Positions 1-8,796 of a stretch of 64,000 nt of DNA are shown piece after piece. The notes under the pieces were generated by a model. The model was not told the origin of the DNA. It was given only the letters and a program-made list of their open reading frames with translations, and made no database searches. This stretch comes from Polyangium jinanense (lineage in GTDB: Bacteria; Myxococcota; Polyangia; Polyangiales; Polyangiaceae): assembly GCF_028435365.1 (NCBI RefSeq), contig NZ_JAGTJJ010000001.1, forward strand, positions 868,001-932,000, in the 5' to 3' direction. The first letter of the stretch is position 1; each line of letters begins with the position of its first letter. The position numbers and the translations under genes are program-made.

Positions 1-97
1 CGATGTACGCCTTCCACTCGGGATCGGTCGGCGGTTGCTCGGAATGCGCGAGCACGAGCAGCTCGCCGAGCGTTCCGAACGCGAGCCTCTTCTTCAT
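1..97 (-). CDS. Partial CDS, N-terminus of an unknown protein
   Basis: The first 32 codons of a minus-strand gene that leaves the window at its left edge. It starts at ATG (complement of 95-97) and reads MKKRLAFGTLGELLVLAHSE, followed by a QPPTDPEW segment. Codon third positions are mostly G/C, as expected of a coding frame here. The opening resembles small soluble myxobacterial proteins of unknown function. It would be divergent from the hydrolase starting at 198. Too little is visible to assign a role. Confidence 0.55.
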   Translation of the reverse strand, partial: MKKRLAFGTLGELLVLAHSEQPPTDPEWKAYI

Positions 98-197
98 CGC
101 GACGCAGGATACCGCAGGGCAAGGCTCCTCCCACGCAGCATTTCGTGCTCTCGCGGCGCGAGACAACACCACGCGCCTCGGTCATCCTCCACGCGAC

Positions 198-1544
198 GTG
201 CCCCTGCCCTTCCTGCTCCCCGCCCCCGTGCTCTTCCTGATCGCCGCAGCGGTCGGGGCGATGTTCACGCTGAACGCGCTCCGGCCGGCCCGCAAGTTCT
301 GGCCGCTGGTCGGCGCAGGGTTCTTCGCGTCGTGGCTGACCGGCGAGCTCGCCGCGCATCACCTGTTCTGGCAAGCCGTCGCGACCACGCTGTTCGTGTG
401 GGCCGGCGGGCTCGACGGATGGCCCGGCTGGGTCGCGCTGTTCATCGTGACGCTGTCGTGGGTGGGGCTCGTGCGGATCGTGATCGACGCGCGGAAGGCG
501 CGCGACGTGACGGAGGCGGCGCTCTGCGAGGGGCTCGGGACGGAGTATCGCAGCGTGATCCCCGAGGAGATCGGCGCGCACGTCGACGAGCATTTTTCCC
601 TCCGGCAGCGCCTCTTCCCGCTGCCGGTGCTCGACGGGCGCGTGGAGGTCGTGCGCAACGTGATCTTCTCGCGCGCGGGCGGCGTGAACCTGCGGCTCGA
701 CGTCTACCGGCCGCGCGGCAACACGAAGCCGCGGCCGACGGTGCTGTTCGTGCACGGCGGAGCGTGGGTGATCGGGAGCAAGGACGACCAGGGCAAACCC
801 CTCGCCTACCGGCTCGCCGCGCACGGGTGGGTCGTGGTGTCGGCGAACTATCGGCTCTCGCCGCGCTTCACGTTCCCGGATCACCTGATCGACGTGAAGA
901 GCGCGATCCGCTGGATCCGCGAGCACGGCAAGGAGCACGGGGCGGACCCGAGCTTCCTCGTGATCACGGGCGGATCGGCGGGCGGTCACCTCGCGGCGCT
1001 CGCGGCGCTCACGCCGAACGATCCGCGCTACCAGCCGGGCTTCGAGGACGTGGATACGCGCGTGCAAGCCTGCGTGCCGTTCTACGGGGTCTACGACTTC
1101 ACGGATCGGCGCGGGATCTGGAGGGGCACGCTCTTGCGTACGATCCTCGAGAAGAGCGTGATGAAGAAGCAGCTCGACGAGGATCGCACGGCGTTCGAGG
1201 CGGCCTCGCCGATGAGCCTCACGCGCAAGGACGCGCCGCCGTTCTTCGTGGTGCACGGCGATCGCGACTCGCTCGTGCCGGTGCAGGAGGCGCGGCTCTT
1301 CGTGGAGCTTCTGCGCGCCGAGAGCCGCGCGCCGGTGCTCTACGCGGAGCTACCGGGCGCGCAACACGCGTTCGAGGTGTTTCCGTCGGAGCGCACGGGG
1401 CACGCGCTCGCCGCGGTGGAGCGGTTTCTCGCGTACCAGTGGGCGCAGCACCAGACCTCACCCCCGGCCCCTCTCCACTCCGTGGAGAGGGGTGATGGGC
1501 GCCTCCTCTCCCCTCTCCACGGAGTGGAGAGGGGTTGGGGGTGA
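198..1544 (+). CDS. Membrane-anchored alpha/beta hydrolase (esterase/lipase, HSL-like)
   Basis: Predicted carboxylesterase of the alpha/beta-hydrolase_3 (HSL-like) type. From the chosen GTG start (198) the protein has 448 residues. Hydrophobic segments near residues 3-22, 32-47 and 70-95 should anchor it in the membrane, and a hydrolase domain follows. Visible motifs are the oxyanion HGGAW, the nucleophile elbow GGSAGG, an acid in HGDRDS and the catalytic His in GAQHAF. The reading frame is open to position 3, but the upstream part lacks a convincing protein and overlaps the divergent partial gene, so the GTG before PLPFLLP is preferred; ATG 261 is an alternative. The last 25-30 residues are encoded by a palindromic repeat rather than by conserved domain sequence. 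Physiological substrate unknown. Confidence 0.82.
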   Translation: MPLPFLLPAPVLFLIAAAVGAMFTLNALRPARKFWPLVGAGFFASWLTGELAAHHLFWQAVATTLFVWAGGLDGWPGWVALFIVTLSWVGLVRIVIDARKARDVTEAALCEGLGTEYRSVIPEEIGAHVDEHFSLRQRLFPLPVLDGRVEVVRNVIFSRAGGVNLRLDVYRPRGNTKPRPTVLFVHGGAWVIGSKDDQGKPLAYRLAAHGWVVVSANYRLSPRFTFPDHLIDVKSAIRWIREHGKEHGADPSFLVITGGSAGGHLAALAALTPNDPRYQPGFEDVDTRVQACVPFYGVYDFTDRRGIWRGTLLRTILEKSVMKKQLDEDRTAFEAASPMSLTRKDAPPFFVVHGDRDSLVPVQEARLFVELLRAESRAPVLYAELPGAQHAFEVFPSERTGHALAAVERFLAYQWAQHQTSPPAPLHSVERGDGRLLSPLHGVERGWG

Positions 1545-1545
1545 G
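1457..1545. repeat. Double-hairpin palindromic element at a convergent gene junction
   Basis: Two successive inverted repeats with 11-bp arms, cccctctccac/gtggagagggg (1468-1492 and 1510-1534), are bracketed by outer arms ctcacccc (1457) and ggggtgag (to 1545). The element sits between the convergent hydrolase and thioredoxin genes and encodes the end of the hydrolase reading frame. A second element of the same architecture is at 14738-14832. It probably acts as a bidirectional terminator or REP-like unit; that role is inferred. Confidence 0.85.
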
Positions 1546-1548
1546 GCA

Positions 1549-2100
1549 CTACAACGTCGCCGCCACGATCTCGTCGAGCGAAGCCTCGTCCACGAGGCCC
1601 GTCATGTACCGGACGACGCGGCCCTCACGATCGATGACCACGAGGCTCGGCAGGTTCTGCACGTCGTACGCCTGCGCCGCCTCCTGGCCCGCGTCGATCA
1701 CGATGGGATACGAAAGTCCCTTTTTTTCGGCGTAGCTCTTCGCCTTCGCGGGCGGGTCGTGCGCGTTCACGCCGAGCACGACGAGGCCCTGCTTCTCGTA
1801 ACGACGCGCGATGCGGTCGAGGATCGGGGCCTGCGCGGCGCAAGGGCCACACCAGGTCGCCCAGAAGTCCAGGACCACCGGGTGCCCCTTGAGGCTCTCG
1901 ATCTGCATCCGCGCCCCGGGATCGCCGTTCGCCGCGACCGCGAAGACCGCGTCGGGCGCCGGCTTGCCCTCGAACGGGCTGCCCCCGCCGACGACGCGAG
2001 GCAAGAGCGAGACCCCCCCGAGCGCGCCCAGGCCCAGAAGGCCCGCAAACACCCAGGAGCGAAGCTTGCCATCGGAGGGAGCGGGGGCGGGCGTCGGCAC
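1549..2100 (-). CDS. TlpA/ResA-family thiol-disulfide oxidoreductase
   Basis: A 183-residue membrane-tethered thioredoxin-like protein. An N-terminal hydrophobic segment (about residues 13-32) should anchor it with the thioredoxin domain outside the cytoplasm. The domain holds the redox motif WATWCGPC (around residue 82-89) and the conserved cis-Pro region QNLPSLVVID. TlpA/ResA relatives reduce disulfides in apocytochromes or other periplasmic proteins; the specific partner is not evident because no cytochrome biogenesis gene is adjacent. It converges with the upstream hydrolase and is separated from it only by the palindromic repeat. It is divergent from the HEAT-repeat gene at 2220, with about 120 bases for both promoters. 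Confidence 0.88.
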   Translation of the reverse strand: MPTPAPAPSDGKLRSWVFAGLLGLGALGGVSLLPRVVGGGSPFEGKPAPDAVFAVAANGDPGARMQIESLKGHPVVLDFWATWCGPCAAQAPILDRIARRYEKQGLVVLGVNAHDPPAKAKSYAEKKGLSYPIVIDAGQEAAQAYDVQNLPSLVVIDREGRVVRYMTGLVDEASLDEIVAATL

Positions 2101-2219
2101 CCGTTCTTCTTAGCAAGTTCTTTGCGGCTGCGCCCGAAAGGCGTCCCCTGGTATGTTCGGTCCCCGCAAAGCGGCGCCGCCGCTCCGCCGGTCGCACGAG
2201 AGCGACGCGGGGAGGAACC

Positions 2220-4985
2220 ATGCTCGATCGTCCGAACTCACAGCCCGAACCGTCTCCTCTTCCCAACGGAAAACAGCCTCCTCCCCGGGGGATCGGGGGC
2301 ACCGAGAAGCCCATCAAGCGCAGGCTCCGCACGCCCGATCGGCTCGACCTCGCGAAATGGCCGCCGGACGACGACGATCTTCCCGGCGCCCCGCCCGGCG
2401 GCGCCGTGCCTCCTGCACCCGCAGGCGGCGGCGGCGGCGGCGCCGACTTCGGCGACGGCGACTTCAAGAAAGGTCGCTTCAATCCCGTCACGATCATCGT
2501 GGCGCTGCTCATCGTCGCCGGCGGCGCGGCCGCGCTCTTCTTCGGCATCAAGCAGGGCCAGGAGAAGATGACGGTCGAGCAGGTCGTCAAGGAGAAGAAG
2601 AACATCTTCGTCCTGCCCGTGAAGGACCAGGTCCCGCGCTGGCGCACCTGGGCCGCGAACCCGAACGAGGTGGCCCTCCAGCAAGAGGCGCTGATCCAGC
2701 TCGCCTACGCCGAGGATCCCGAGGGCGTGACGCACGCGGCCAAGGCGCTCGAGCAGCCCGATCACCGCGTGAAGGGCGTCGCCGCGCAGGTGCTCGCCTA
2801 CTACGGATCGCCGAAGGGCGACGCTGGCAAGGCCGCACTGCTCGCCGCGCTCAAGGAGGCCGACGACAGCGACAGGCCGCAGATCGTGTGGGCCCTCGTC
2901 ATGCTGAAGGAGCCGCAGGTCTTCAAGGACGCGATGGACCAGTACAGGAAGGGCTTCCTGTCGAAGGTCGAGCGTCTCGGCGGCGGCACCGCGTTCGATC
3001 CGGAGAAGCTCGCGCAGCTCGTGTCGCTCGACGAGTTCGCGAAGCTCGCGGGCGATCAGAGCCCGTCGGTGCGTCAGCTCGTGGCCACGCTGCTCTCGCG
3101 CGACGCGAACCCGAAGTGGACGCAGACGCTCATCCAGCTCGTGAAGGATCCCGACTCCGAGGTCGGCCGCGAGGCCGCGACGGGCCTCGGCAAGATCGGC
3201 GACGAGACCGCGCGCGCTCCATTGCTCTCGGCGCTCAGCAGCTCGAGCAAGGAGAACCGGCAGAAGTTCCTCGAAGCGCTGCGCGACGGCATCGGCGGCG
3301 AAGGCCTCGTGCTCGCGCTCGCCAGCGTGAAGAAGGATCCGGCCGAGACCGAGTGGTTCCAGACGAAGCAGCTCATGGAGATGATGAAGGACGTCGCCGA
3401 TCCGCGCGTCGGTGACTCGCTCGTGAAGTGGCTCGAGGGCTCGAAGCCCACGCTGCACTGGCAGGGCGAGGCCGGCACGCGGCTCGCCGAGGTCGGCGAC
3501 ATCCGCGCGGCGAAGTACCTCGGCGAGCGCATGCGCGCCGATCCTTCGAAGCTCTACGCGCAGGAGCGGTTCTGGGAGGCCGACGAGGGCGGCCACCTTT
3601 CGCGCACGGATCTGCCGCGCGTGGTCGCCAGCCGCATGCTCGCGGACCTCGCGATGATCCACACCGACAAGAAGGACGAGCTCAAGGCCGCGGCCGAGGA
3701 CGGCGTGATCTTCTGGATCAAGGACCGCCCGCAGCCGCACGCGAACGGCCTGCGTTTCCTCGCCGCCGTGCAGAGCGACAAGATCAAGAACGATCTGCGC
3801 GACTGGGCGTTCCCGAAGGATCCGCTGCCGAAGGAGGGCGCGCAGCCTCCCTTCCCCACGGCCTTCGAGACGGCGCAGAGCGCGCTCCGCTACGTCGGCC
3901 TGATGAAGGACGAGCCGACGTTCCCGAAGCTGCTCGAGCAGTTCAAGCGCAAGCCCGACAAGAAGATGGACATCACGCAGGAGGCGCTGAACGGCGCGGG
4001 CCTGGCGATGCTCGGCATGGCGCTCCGCGCGGTGGCCTACGGCGCGGCGCAGGGCCTCGGACAATGGGGCGACGGCAAGGCCTCGAAGCCGCTCATGGAG
4101 CTCATCGAGGACGAGTCGTGGCACGAGGAGGCGCGTCAGGCCGCCTGTGACGCGCTCGCGTGGTGCGCCGACGACAAGACGATGAGCGAGGTCGCGAAGA
4201 AGGCGAAGGAGTACGGGGCGAAGAAGGAGCCGCGCAAGCAGCTCATCGGCGCCTGCTACGCCTCGACGCTCTCGCTCAAGCCCGTGCCGGCGATCGCGGG
4301 CGAGCTCGCGGACCTGCTCACGCCCGACCTCGACATCGGCCTGCGCATGGCCTACGCCCGCGCGATCGGCATCGGCGGCTTCGATCAGGGGACGGAGGCG
4401 AAGCTCTTCGAGAAGCTCCAGAACCCGGAGATCCGCAACGCGGCGGCGCTCGCGCTGATCCTCGGCGGCTCGGCGGAGACGGCGGCCCGTACGGTCGCGA
4501 TGTACGGCGACTTCGGCCCCGACGCGCTGAACGACCTCAAGGACCACTACTTCCGCGCGTTCGGCTACTGGTCGGACGAGGACTTCAAGCGCGGCAACAT
4601 CTACCGCTGGGTGGCGAACGCCGAGGCCATCGCGCGCATCAAGGTGGCGGACGTGCCGCAGGAGTGGTCGCGTCAGCGCCTGCAGTCGCAGTTCGACAAC
4701 CTCAAGTTCGACAACGGCCCGCACTCCGAGACGCGCGTCGTGCTTCGTTACCGGCTCTGGCAGGACGCGAAGAGCGGCGATGCGGCGCGGAAGAAGGGCG
4801 CGATCCAGACGCTCAAGTTCATGAAGGAGCGCGGCGTGCTGATGGCGCTCCGTCAGGAGCAGGGCGAGACGGGCGAGATGGCGAAGAAGGCATTCTTCGA
4901 GATCATGAACCCGAAGGCGATCATCGCCGAGGACCTCTCGGCGCTGCAGTCGAAGGACAAGGGCGGCAAGGGCGACAAGCAGTAA
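2220..4985 (+). CDS. Single-pass membrane protein with HEAT repeats
   Basis: A 921-residue protein. Residues 1-85 are proline/glycine-rich and probably cytoplasmic. One membrane segment lies near 88-110 (VTIIVALLIVAGGAAALFFG). The remaining 800 residues are alpha-helical with repeated HEAT/PBS-like units, for example segments beginning EVGREAATGLGKIGD and ARAPLLSAL. HEAT arrays are protein-binding scaffolds, and no catalytic motif was found. The start is supported by gggagg just upstream of ATG 2220. It is apparently monocistronic and is followed by a strong intrinsic terminator. Such long HEAT proteins with a single anchor are common in myxobacteria, but the role of this one is unknown. Confidence 0.8.
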   Translation: MLDRPNSQPEPSPLPNGKQPPPRGIGGTEKPIKRRLRTPDRLDLAKWPPDDDDLPGAPPGGAVPPAPAGGGGGGADFGDGDFKKGRFNPVTIIVALLIVAGGAAALFFGIKQGQEKMTVEQVVKEKKNIFVLPVKDQVPRWRTWAANPNEVALQQEALIQLAYAEDPEGVTHAAKALEQPDHRVKGVAAQVLAYYGSPKGDAGKAALLAALKEADDSDRPQIVWALVMLKEPQVFKDAMDQYRKGFLSKVERLGGGTAFDPEKLAQLVSLDEFAKLAGDQSPSVRQLVATLLSRDANPKWTQTLIQLVKDPDSEVGREAATGLGKIGDETARAPLLSALSSSSKENRQKFLEALRDGIGGEGLVLALASVKKDPAETEWFQTKQLMEMMKDVADPRVGDSLVKWLEGSKPTLHWQGEAGTRLAEVGDIRAAKYLGERMRADPSKLYAQERFWEADEGGHLSRTDLPRVVASRMLADLAMIHTDKKDELKAAAEDGVIFWIKDRPQPHANGLRFLAAVQSDKIKNDLRDWAFPKDPLPKEGAQPPFPTAFETAQSALRYVGLMKDEPTFPKLLEQFKRKPDKKMDITQEALNGAGLAMLGMALRAVAYGAAQGLGQWGDGKASKPLMELIEDESWHEEARQAACDALAWCADDKTMSEVAKKAKEYGAKKEPRKQLIGACYASTLSLKPVPAIAGELADLLTPDLDIGLRMAYARAIGIGGFDQGTEAKLFEKLQNPEIRNAAALALILGGSAETAARTVAMYGDFGPDALNDLKDHYFRAFGYWSDEDFKRGNIYRWVANAEAIARIKVADVPQEWSRQRLQSQFDNLKFDNGPHSETRVVLRYRLWQDAKSGDAARKKGAIQTLKFMKERGVLMALRQEQGETGEMAKKAFFEIMNPKAIIAEDLSALQSKDKGGKGDKQ

Positions 4986-5011
4986 AACACGCCCGCTCGT
5001 AGGTCCCGAAG

Positions 5012-5049
5012 CCCCCTCTCCTCCGCGCGATGAGAGGGGGTTTTGTTTT
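5012..5049 (+). terminator. Intrinsic terminator after the HEAT-repeat gene
   Basis: A 9-bp GC-rich stem, ccccctctc (5012-5020) with gagaggggg (5032-5040), is followed immediately by ttttgtttt. It lies 27 bases after the stop codon and 9 bases before the end of the convergent P450 gene. This is a textbook rho-independent terminator for the plus-strand transcript. Confidence 0.88.
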
Positions 5050-5057
5050 GGAAGGGG

Positions 5058-6269
5058 CTAGAACGCGACGGGGAGCGCTTCGAGCCCACGCACGACGTAC
5101 GTGGGGCGCCAGCGCAGGGTGTGCGGCGCGGCGTCGAGGCGGAGATCGGGCAGCGTGCGCAAAAGCGTGGCGAGTGCGATCTGCCCTTCGAGCCGCGCGA
5201 GCGGGGCGCCGAGGCAATAATGGATGCCCTGGCCGAACGCGACGTGACGGTTCGGGTCGCGCGCGAGGTCGAGTTTGTCCGGGTCCTCGAACTGGGCGGC
5301 GTCGCGGTTCGCGGAGGCGAGGACCACGAGCACGAGCTCGCCGCGGGGGAGCCTGACACCGGCGAGCTCGACGTCCTCGCGGGTATAACGCTCGGTCGCC
5401 ATCTCGACGGGGCTCGTGAACCGGAGGAGCTCCTCGACGGCCGATTTGATCAGCGAGGGATTCTGGCGGAGCCGATCGAGCTCGCGCGGGTGTTGCAGGA
5501 GCGCGAGCGTGCCGGAGGCGATGAGGTTCACCGTGGTCTCGTGCCCGGCGACGGTCAGGAGGATGATCATCGCGAGCAGCTCGTTCTCGCTGAGGTGGCT
5601 GCCCTCCTCCTCCGCCTGCGCGAGAGCGCTCAGGAGATCGTCCCGGGGCCGCGCGCGTTTCTCGGCGATGAGCGCGCGGAGATACCGCACCATGAAGTAG
5701 AACTGCGGGAGCGCGAGCACCATCTTCACGTTCGAGGTGGTCTCCATCAGCGCCTTCGAGAAGCGATGGAACCTGGGGCGGGTCTCGGGGGGGATGCCGA
5801 GCAGCTCGGCGATCACGGTGAGCGGCAGCGGGAGCGCATAATCACGCACGAGGTCCATGCGGCCGCGTGCCGCGACCTTCGCGAGGAGATCGTCGGCGAT
5901 TTGCTGCACGCGCACGCGCATGTCCTCGACCATGCGCGGGGTGAATACCTGGTGGACGAGGTTGCGCAGGCGACGGTGATCGGGCTCGTCGACGTCGAGC
6001 ATGTTGCGCTCGAGGGGCTTGATGAAGTCCGGGACCCACGGCTGCTTCGCCTGTTGCTCCCGGGTGAGGACCTTCGTGCGATCCTTGGCGAAGCGCGGAT
6101 CCTTGAGGACGGCCACGACGTCGTCGTATCGCGTGACGAGCCACGCCGTGCGCCCGTCCTCGAGCTTCTGGGGAAACACGGGCGATTGGGCCCGGAGGCG
6201 GGCGTAGAATGGAAATGGATTCGCCTTGAATCCCGAGGCGAGGATGTCGACCGGCGTGATCGGGGGCAT
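5058..6269 (-). CDS. Cytochrome P450
   Basis: A complete bacterial class P450 monooxygenase of 403 residues. It shows the I-helix oxygen-binding motif AGHETT (241-246), the ExxR pair in EELLR (E280, R283), and the heme loop FGQGIHYCLG with the cysteine ligand C352. Length and the lack of a membrane anchor fit soluble prokaryotic P450s, which need a ferredoxin and reductase; neither is next to it. Substrate not predictable. It is transcribed alone, divergent from the GH31 gene at 6355. A role in secondary metabolism or lipid/xenobiotic hydroxylation is possible, but no biosynthetic cluster surrounds it. Confidence 0.95.
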   Translation of the reverse strand: MPPITPVDILASGFKANPFPFYARLRAQSPVFPQKLEDGRTAWLVTRYDDVVAVLKDPRFAKDRTKVLTREQQAKQPWVPDFIKPLERNMLDVDEPDHRRLRNLVHQVFTPRMVEDMRVRVQQIADDLLAKVAARGRMDLVRDYALPLPLTVIAELLGIPPETRPRFHRFSKALMETTSNVKMVLALPQFYFMVRYLRALIAEKRARPRDDLLSALAQAEEEGSHLSENELLAMIILLTVAGHETTVNLIASGTLALLQHPRELDRLRQNPSLIKSAVEELLRFTSPVEMATERYTREDVELAGVRLPRGELVLVVLASANRDAAQFEDPDKLDLARDPNRHVAFGQGIHYCLGAPLARLEGQIALATLLRTLPDLRLDAAPHTLRWRPTYVVRGLEALPVAF

Positions 6270-6354
6270 CGCTCGATCGTACCACGCGCCCCGGAACGAG
6301 GCAGGCGGCGCCGAGCGGGTGACAGGGGCGGACGAGCCGCGATAGGTTCGCGGA

Positions 6355-8184
6355 ATGAAAATGCTTTCGCCCTCGCTCCGTGTTCTGCCTTTGTCTCTCC
6401 TTGCGCTCCTCGGGTGCCCGGAGGATCTGGATACGCCGCCCGCGAGCCCGACCGACCCTTGCGTCCGGCCGGCCGAGAACCTGCCCGAGCCTGCGCGTCA
6501 CACGCCACGCTGGGCATTCGAACCATGGATCTCCAAGGACATCTCGGACGGCCCGGACACGTATGCCTTCGTGTCCGGCTTCCGCGAGCGAGACATCCCC
6601 GTCGGCGCCGTGGTCCTCGATAGCCCCTGGGAAACCCATTACAACACGTTCATCCCGAACCCCTCGCGCTACCCCGACTTCAAGAAGATGGTGGACGACA
6701 TGCACGCGGACGGCGTGCGTGTCGTCCTCTGGATCACGAACCTCGTGAATTCGGTGTCGTACGACCTCGAAGACGGCGGCGATGCCTACGAGGGCCCCTC
6801 ACCGAACCTCGCGGAGGGCGAGGCGTGCAATTACTTCGTCGAGGAAGGCTTGCGTTTCTCGTGGTGGAAGGGCTCGGGCGCCGCGGTCGATTTCATGAAT
6901 CCGTCGGCGCGGGCGTGGTGGCACGAGCAGCAGAACGGCGTGCTCGACATGGGGATCGACGGCTGGAAGATCGATTTCGGCGACAGCTACGTCCGGCTCG
7001 ACACGGTCGCGACGGCCGCGGGGCCGGTGCCGCACCAGCAATACTCGGAGGCCTATTACCAGGATTTCTTGGCCCATGGCGTGGCGCGGCGCGGGCCCGA
7101 GTTCGTCACGATGGTCCGGGCGTGGGACGAGTCGTACGATTTCAAGGGCCGGTTCTTCGCCCGCAAGGAGCACGCGCCCGTCGCGTGGATGGGCGACAAC
7201 CGCCGCGATTGGGTGGGCCTCGAAGACTCGCTCGATCACATGTTCCGCTCAGCCGCCGCGGGGTACGTGGTGCTCGGGTCGGACATCGGCGGGTATCTCG
7301 ATCGGGACGACAAGGACCTGCTCGGCGAACAGATCCCGCTCGACCCCGTGAATTTCGCGCGCTGGACGGCGATCGGCGCGCTCTCGCCGTTCATGCAGCT
7401 CCACGGCCGCGCGAACATCACGCCCTGGACCGTGCCGCAGAATGGGACCGAGATCGCCGACATCTATCGATTCTGGTCGAAGCTCCACCACGAGCTCGTC
7501 CCGTTCTGGTACAGCCTCTCCGAGGAGGCCTATGCCGGGGCCGCGGTCCCCGTGCGGCCCGTGGGCGCGGAGGAGAGCTGGCCCAAGGATTATCGTTATG
7601 CGATCGGCGACGCGCTCCTCGTGGCGCCGCTGCTCGATGGCACGGGAAAGCGGGACGTCGCGCTTCCGGCAGGCGCGCGTTATTATGATTTCTGGACGCC
7701 GTCGGCGGCGCCGCTCGAAGGCGGAACCACGGTGGCCGCCGATTTCTCGGCCGATCTGCAGAAGGTGCCGCTGTATTACCGGGCCGGCGCGATCGTGCCG
7801 ATGCACGTCGCGGACGACGTCACCGGGCTCGGCAATGCAGCTTCGGCCGGCAAGCTGACGGTGCTCGTGTTCCCGGACGCGACGTCGACGAGTTTTTCCC
7901 TGCACGACACGGATGACGTGGTCACCACGGTCAAGGCAAGCGCGACGGCCAGCGGGGCCTCCGTGACGATTTCGCGCACGCTCGTCGATACGTTGTTCCG
8001 CGTCCGCGTGGAGGAAGAGCCCGCGAGCGTCACGGTCTCCGGCAATGCGGCGACCAAGCACGCCACGCGGGACGCGTTCGATGCGGCGCCCTCGGGCTTC
8101 CATTACGAGGCCGAGACGCGCTCTCTGTGGGTGAAGGTCCCCAAGGCCGCCGGGGAGAGCACGATCGAGGTGCAGAAGCCCTGA
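6355..8184 (+). CDS. GH31 family glycosidase lipoprotein (alpha-glucosidase/xylosidase type)
   Basis: A secreted 609-residue glycoside hydrolase family 31 enzyme. The signal peptide ends in a lipobox (LALLGC, Cys21), so the mature protein should be a lipoprotein. The catalytic (beta/alpha)8 barrel carries the expected nucleophile in GWKIDFGD (D207) and the acid/base in WMGDN (D281). The C-terminal third contains the beta-sandwich domains usual for the family. GH31 enzymes release alpha-linked glucose, xylose or related sugars with retention of configuration; which linkage is cut cannot be told. It converges with the VOC gene, with stop codons three bases apart, so the two 3' ends overlap transcriptionally. 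Confidence 0.9.
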   Translation: MKMLSPSLRVLPLSLLALLGCPEDLDTPPASPTDPCVRPAENLPEPARHTPRWAFEPWISKDISDGPDTYAFVSGFRERDIPVGAVVLDSPWETHYNTFIPNPSRYPDFKKMVDDMHADGVRVVLWITNLVNSVSYDLEDGGDAYEGPSPNLAEGEACNYFVEEGLRFSWWKGSGAAVDFMNPSARAWWHEQQNGVLDMGIDGWKIDFGDSYVRLDTVATAAGPVPHQQYSEAYYQDFLAHGVARRGPEFVTMVRAWDESYDFKGRFFARKEHAPVAWMGDNRRDWVGLEDSLDHMFRSAAAGYVVLGSDIGGYLDRDDKDLLGEQIPLDPVNFARWTAIGALSPFMQLHGRANITPWTVPQNGTEIADIYRFWSKLHHELVPFWYSLSEEAYAGAAVPVRPVGAEESWPKDYRYAIGDALLVAPLLDGTGKRDVALPAGARYYDFWTPSAAPLEGGTTVAADFSADLQKVPLYYRAGAIVPMHVADDVTGLGNAASAGKLTVLVFPDATSTSFSLHDTDDVVTTVKASATASGASVTISRTLVDTLFRVRVEEEPASVTVSGNAATKHATRDAFDAAPSGFHYEAETRSLWVKVPKAAGESTIEVQKP

Positions 8185-8187
8185 CGC

Positions 8188-8649
8188 TCAGCCCGTCTTC
8201 GGATCGCGCAGCCGCTGGTAAAACCACCAGTGATGGCCGCCGAGGTCCACACACTCGTATCCGCGGTCCGACCAGTATTCCTCGCCGTAATCGACCGTCT
8301 CCGGCTCCTTGACGATCCTCGCGCCCGCGGCCCGGGCCCGCGCGCAGTGCGCCTCCACGTCGTCGACGTACACCAGGATGTTCTGCGTGTTCGCGCCGCC
8401 GAGCTGGTTCGGGGCCCGCGTGTGCGGCAATTTCTCCGGTTTGGGATGACCCACCATGATGAGCCCGTCGCCGTAGACGAGCTCCGAATGCTCGACCCTC
8501 CCATTTTCCCCCTCGACGAGCAGCCGCACCTGAAACCCGAAGGCGCGGCAGAGCCAGTCGATCGCGGCCCTCGAATCTTCGTAGTAGAGCGCGGACGAGA
8601 TGCGGGGCCAGTTCGACGGGGCCGGCTTCGACGGTTCTTGCGTGGTCAT
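8188..8649 (-). CDS. VOC-superfamily (glyoxalase/bleomycin-resistance-like) protein
   Basis: A 153-residue protein with the paired beta-alpha-beta-beta-beta pattern of the vicinal-oxygen-chelate fold. It opens with SSALYYEDSRAAIDWLC, a typical first VOC motif, and ends with GGHHWWFYQRL, where the final metal-binding region normally lies. This subgroup (PhnB/glyoxalase-like) has many members of unknown function. No resistance or detoxification gene is adjacent. It is read convergently with the GH31 gene. Confidence 0.85.
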   Translation of the reverse strand: MTTQEPSKPAPSNWPRISSALYYEDSRAAIDWLCRAFGFQVRLLVEGENGRVEHSELVYGDGLIMVGHPKPEKLPHTRAPNQLGGANTQNILVYVDDVEAHCARARAAGARIVKEPETVDYGEEYWSDRGYECVDLGGHHWWFYQRLRDPKTG

Positions 8650-8796
8650 GTCGTTCCCTCCTCTTGGGCGAGCGGGCAGAGCTTTCCCAAGACCCGAGCG
8701 AGCGTCAAGACGCTCGGGACGGCGAGGAGGTTTTTCCGGGAAATGGGCGGGGCAAGGGGGAGCGCAAGGACGAGCGCGCTCCCCCTCACGTTCGGA

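Noticed and set aside
2238..4724. An 828-codon minus-strand open frame opposite the HEAT-repeat gene
   Set aside because: Antisense shadow typical of very GC-rich genes: Arg/Leu/His/Glu-rich low-quality protein, while the plus strand has clear HEAT repeats, a membrane anchor and a ribosome site.
5043..6623. A 526-codon plus-strand open frame opposite the P450
   Set aside because: The P450 on the other strand has every family motif; the plus frame is a shadow.
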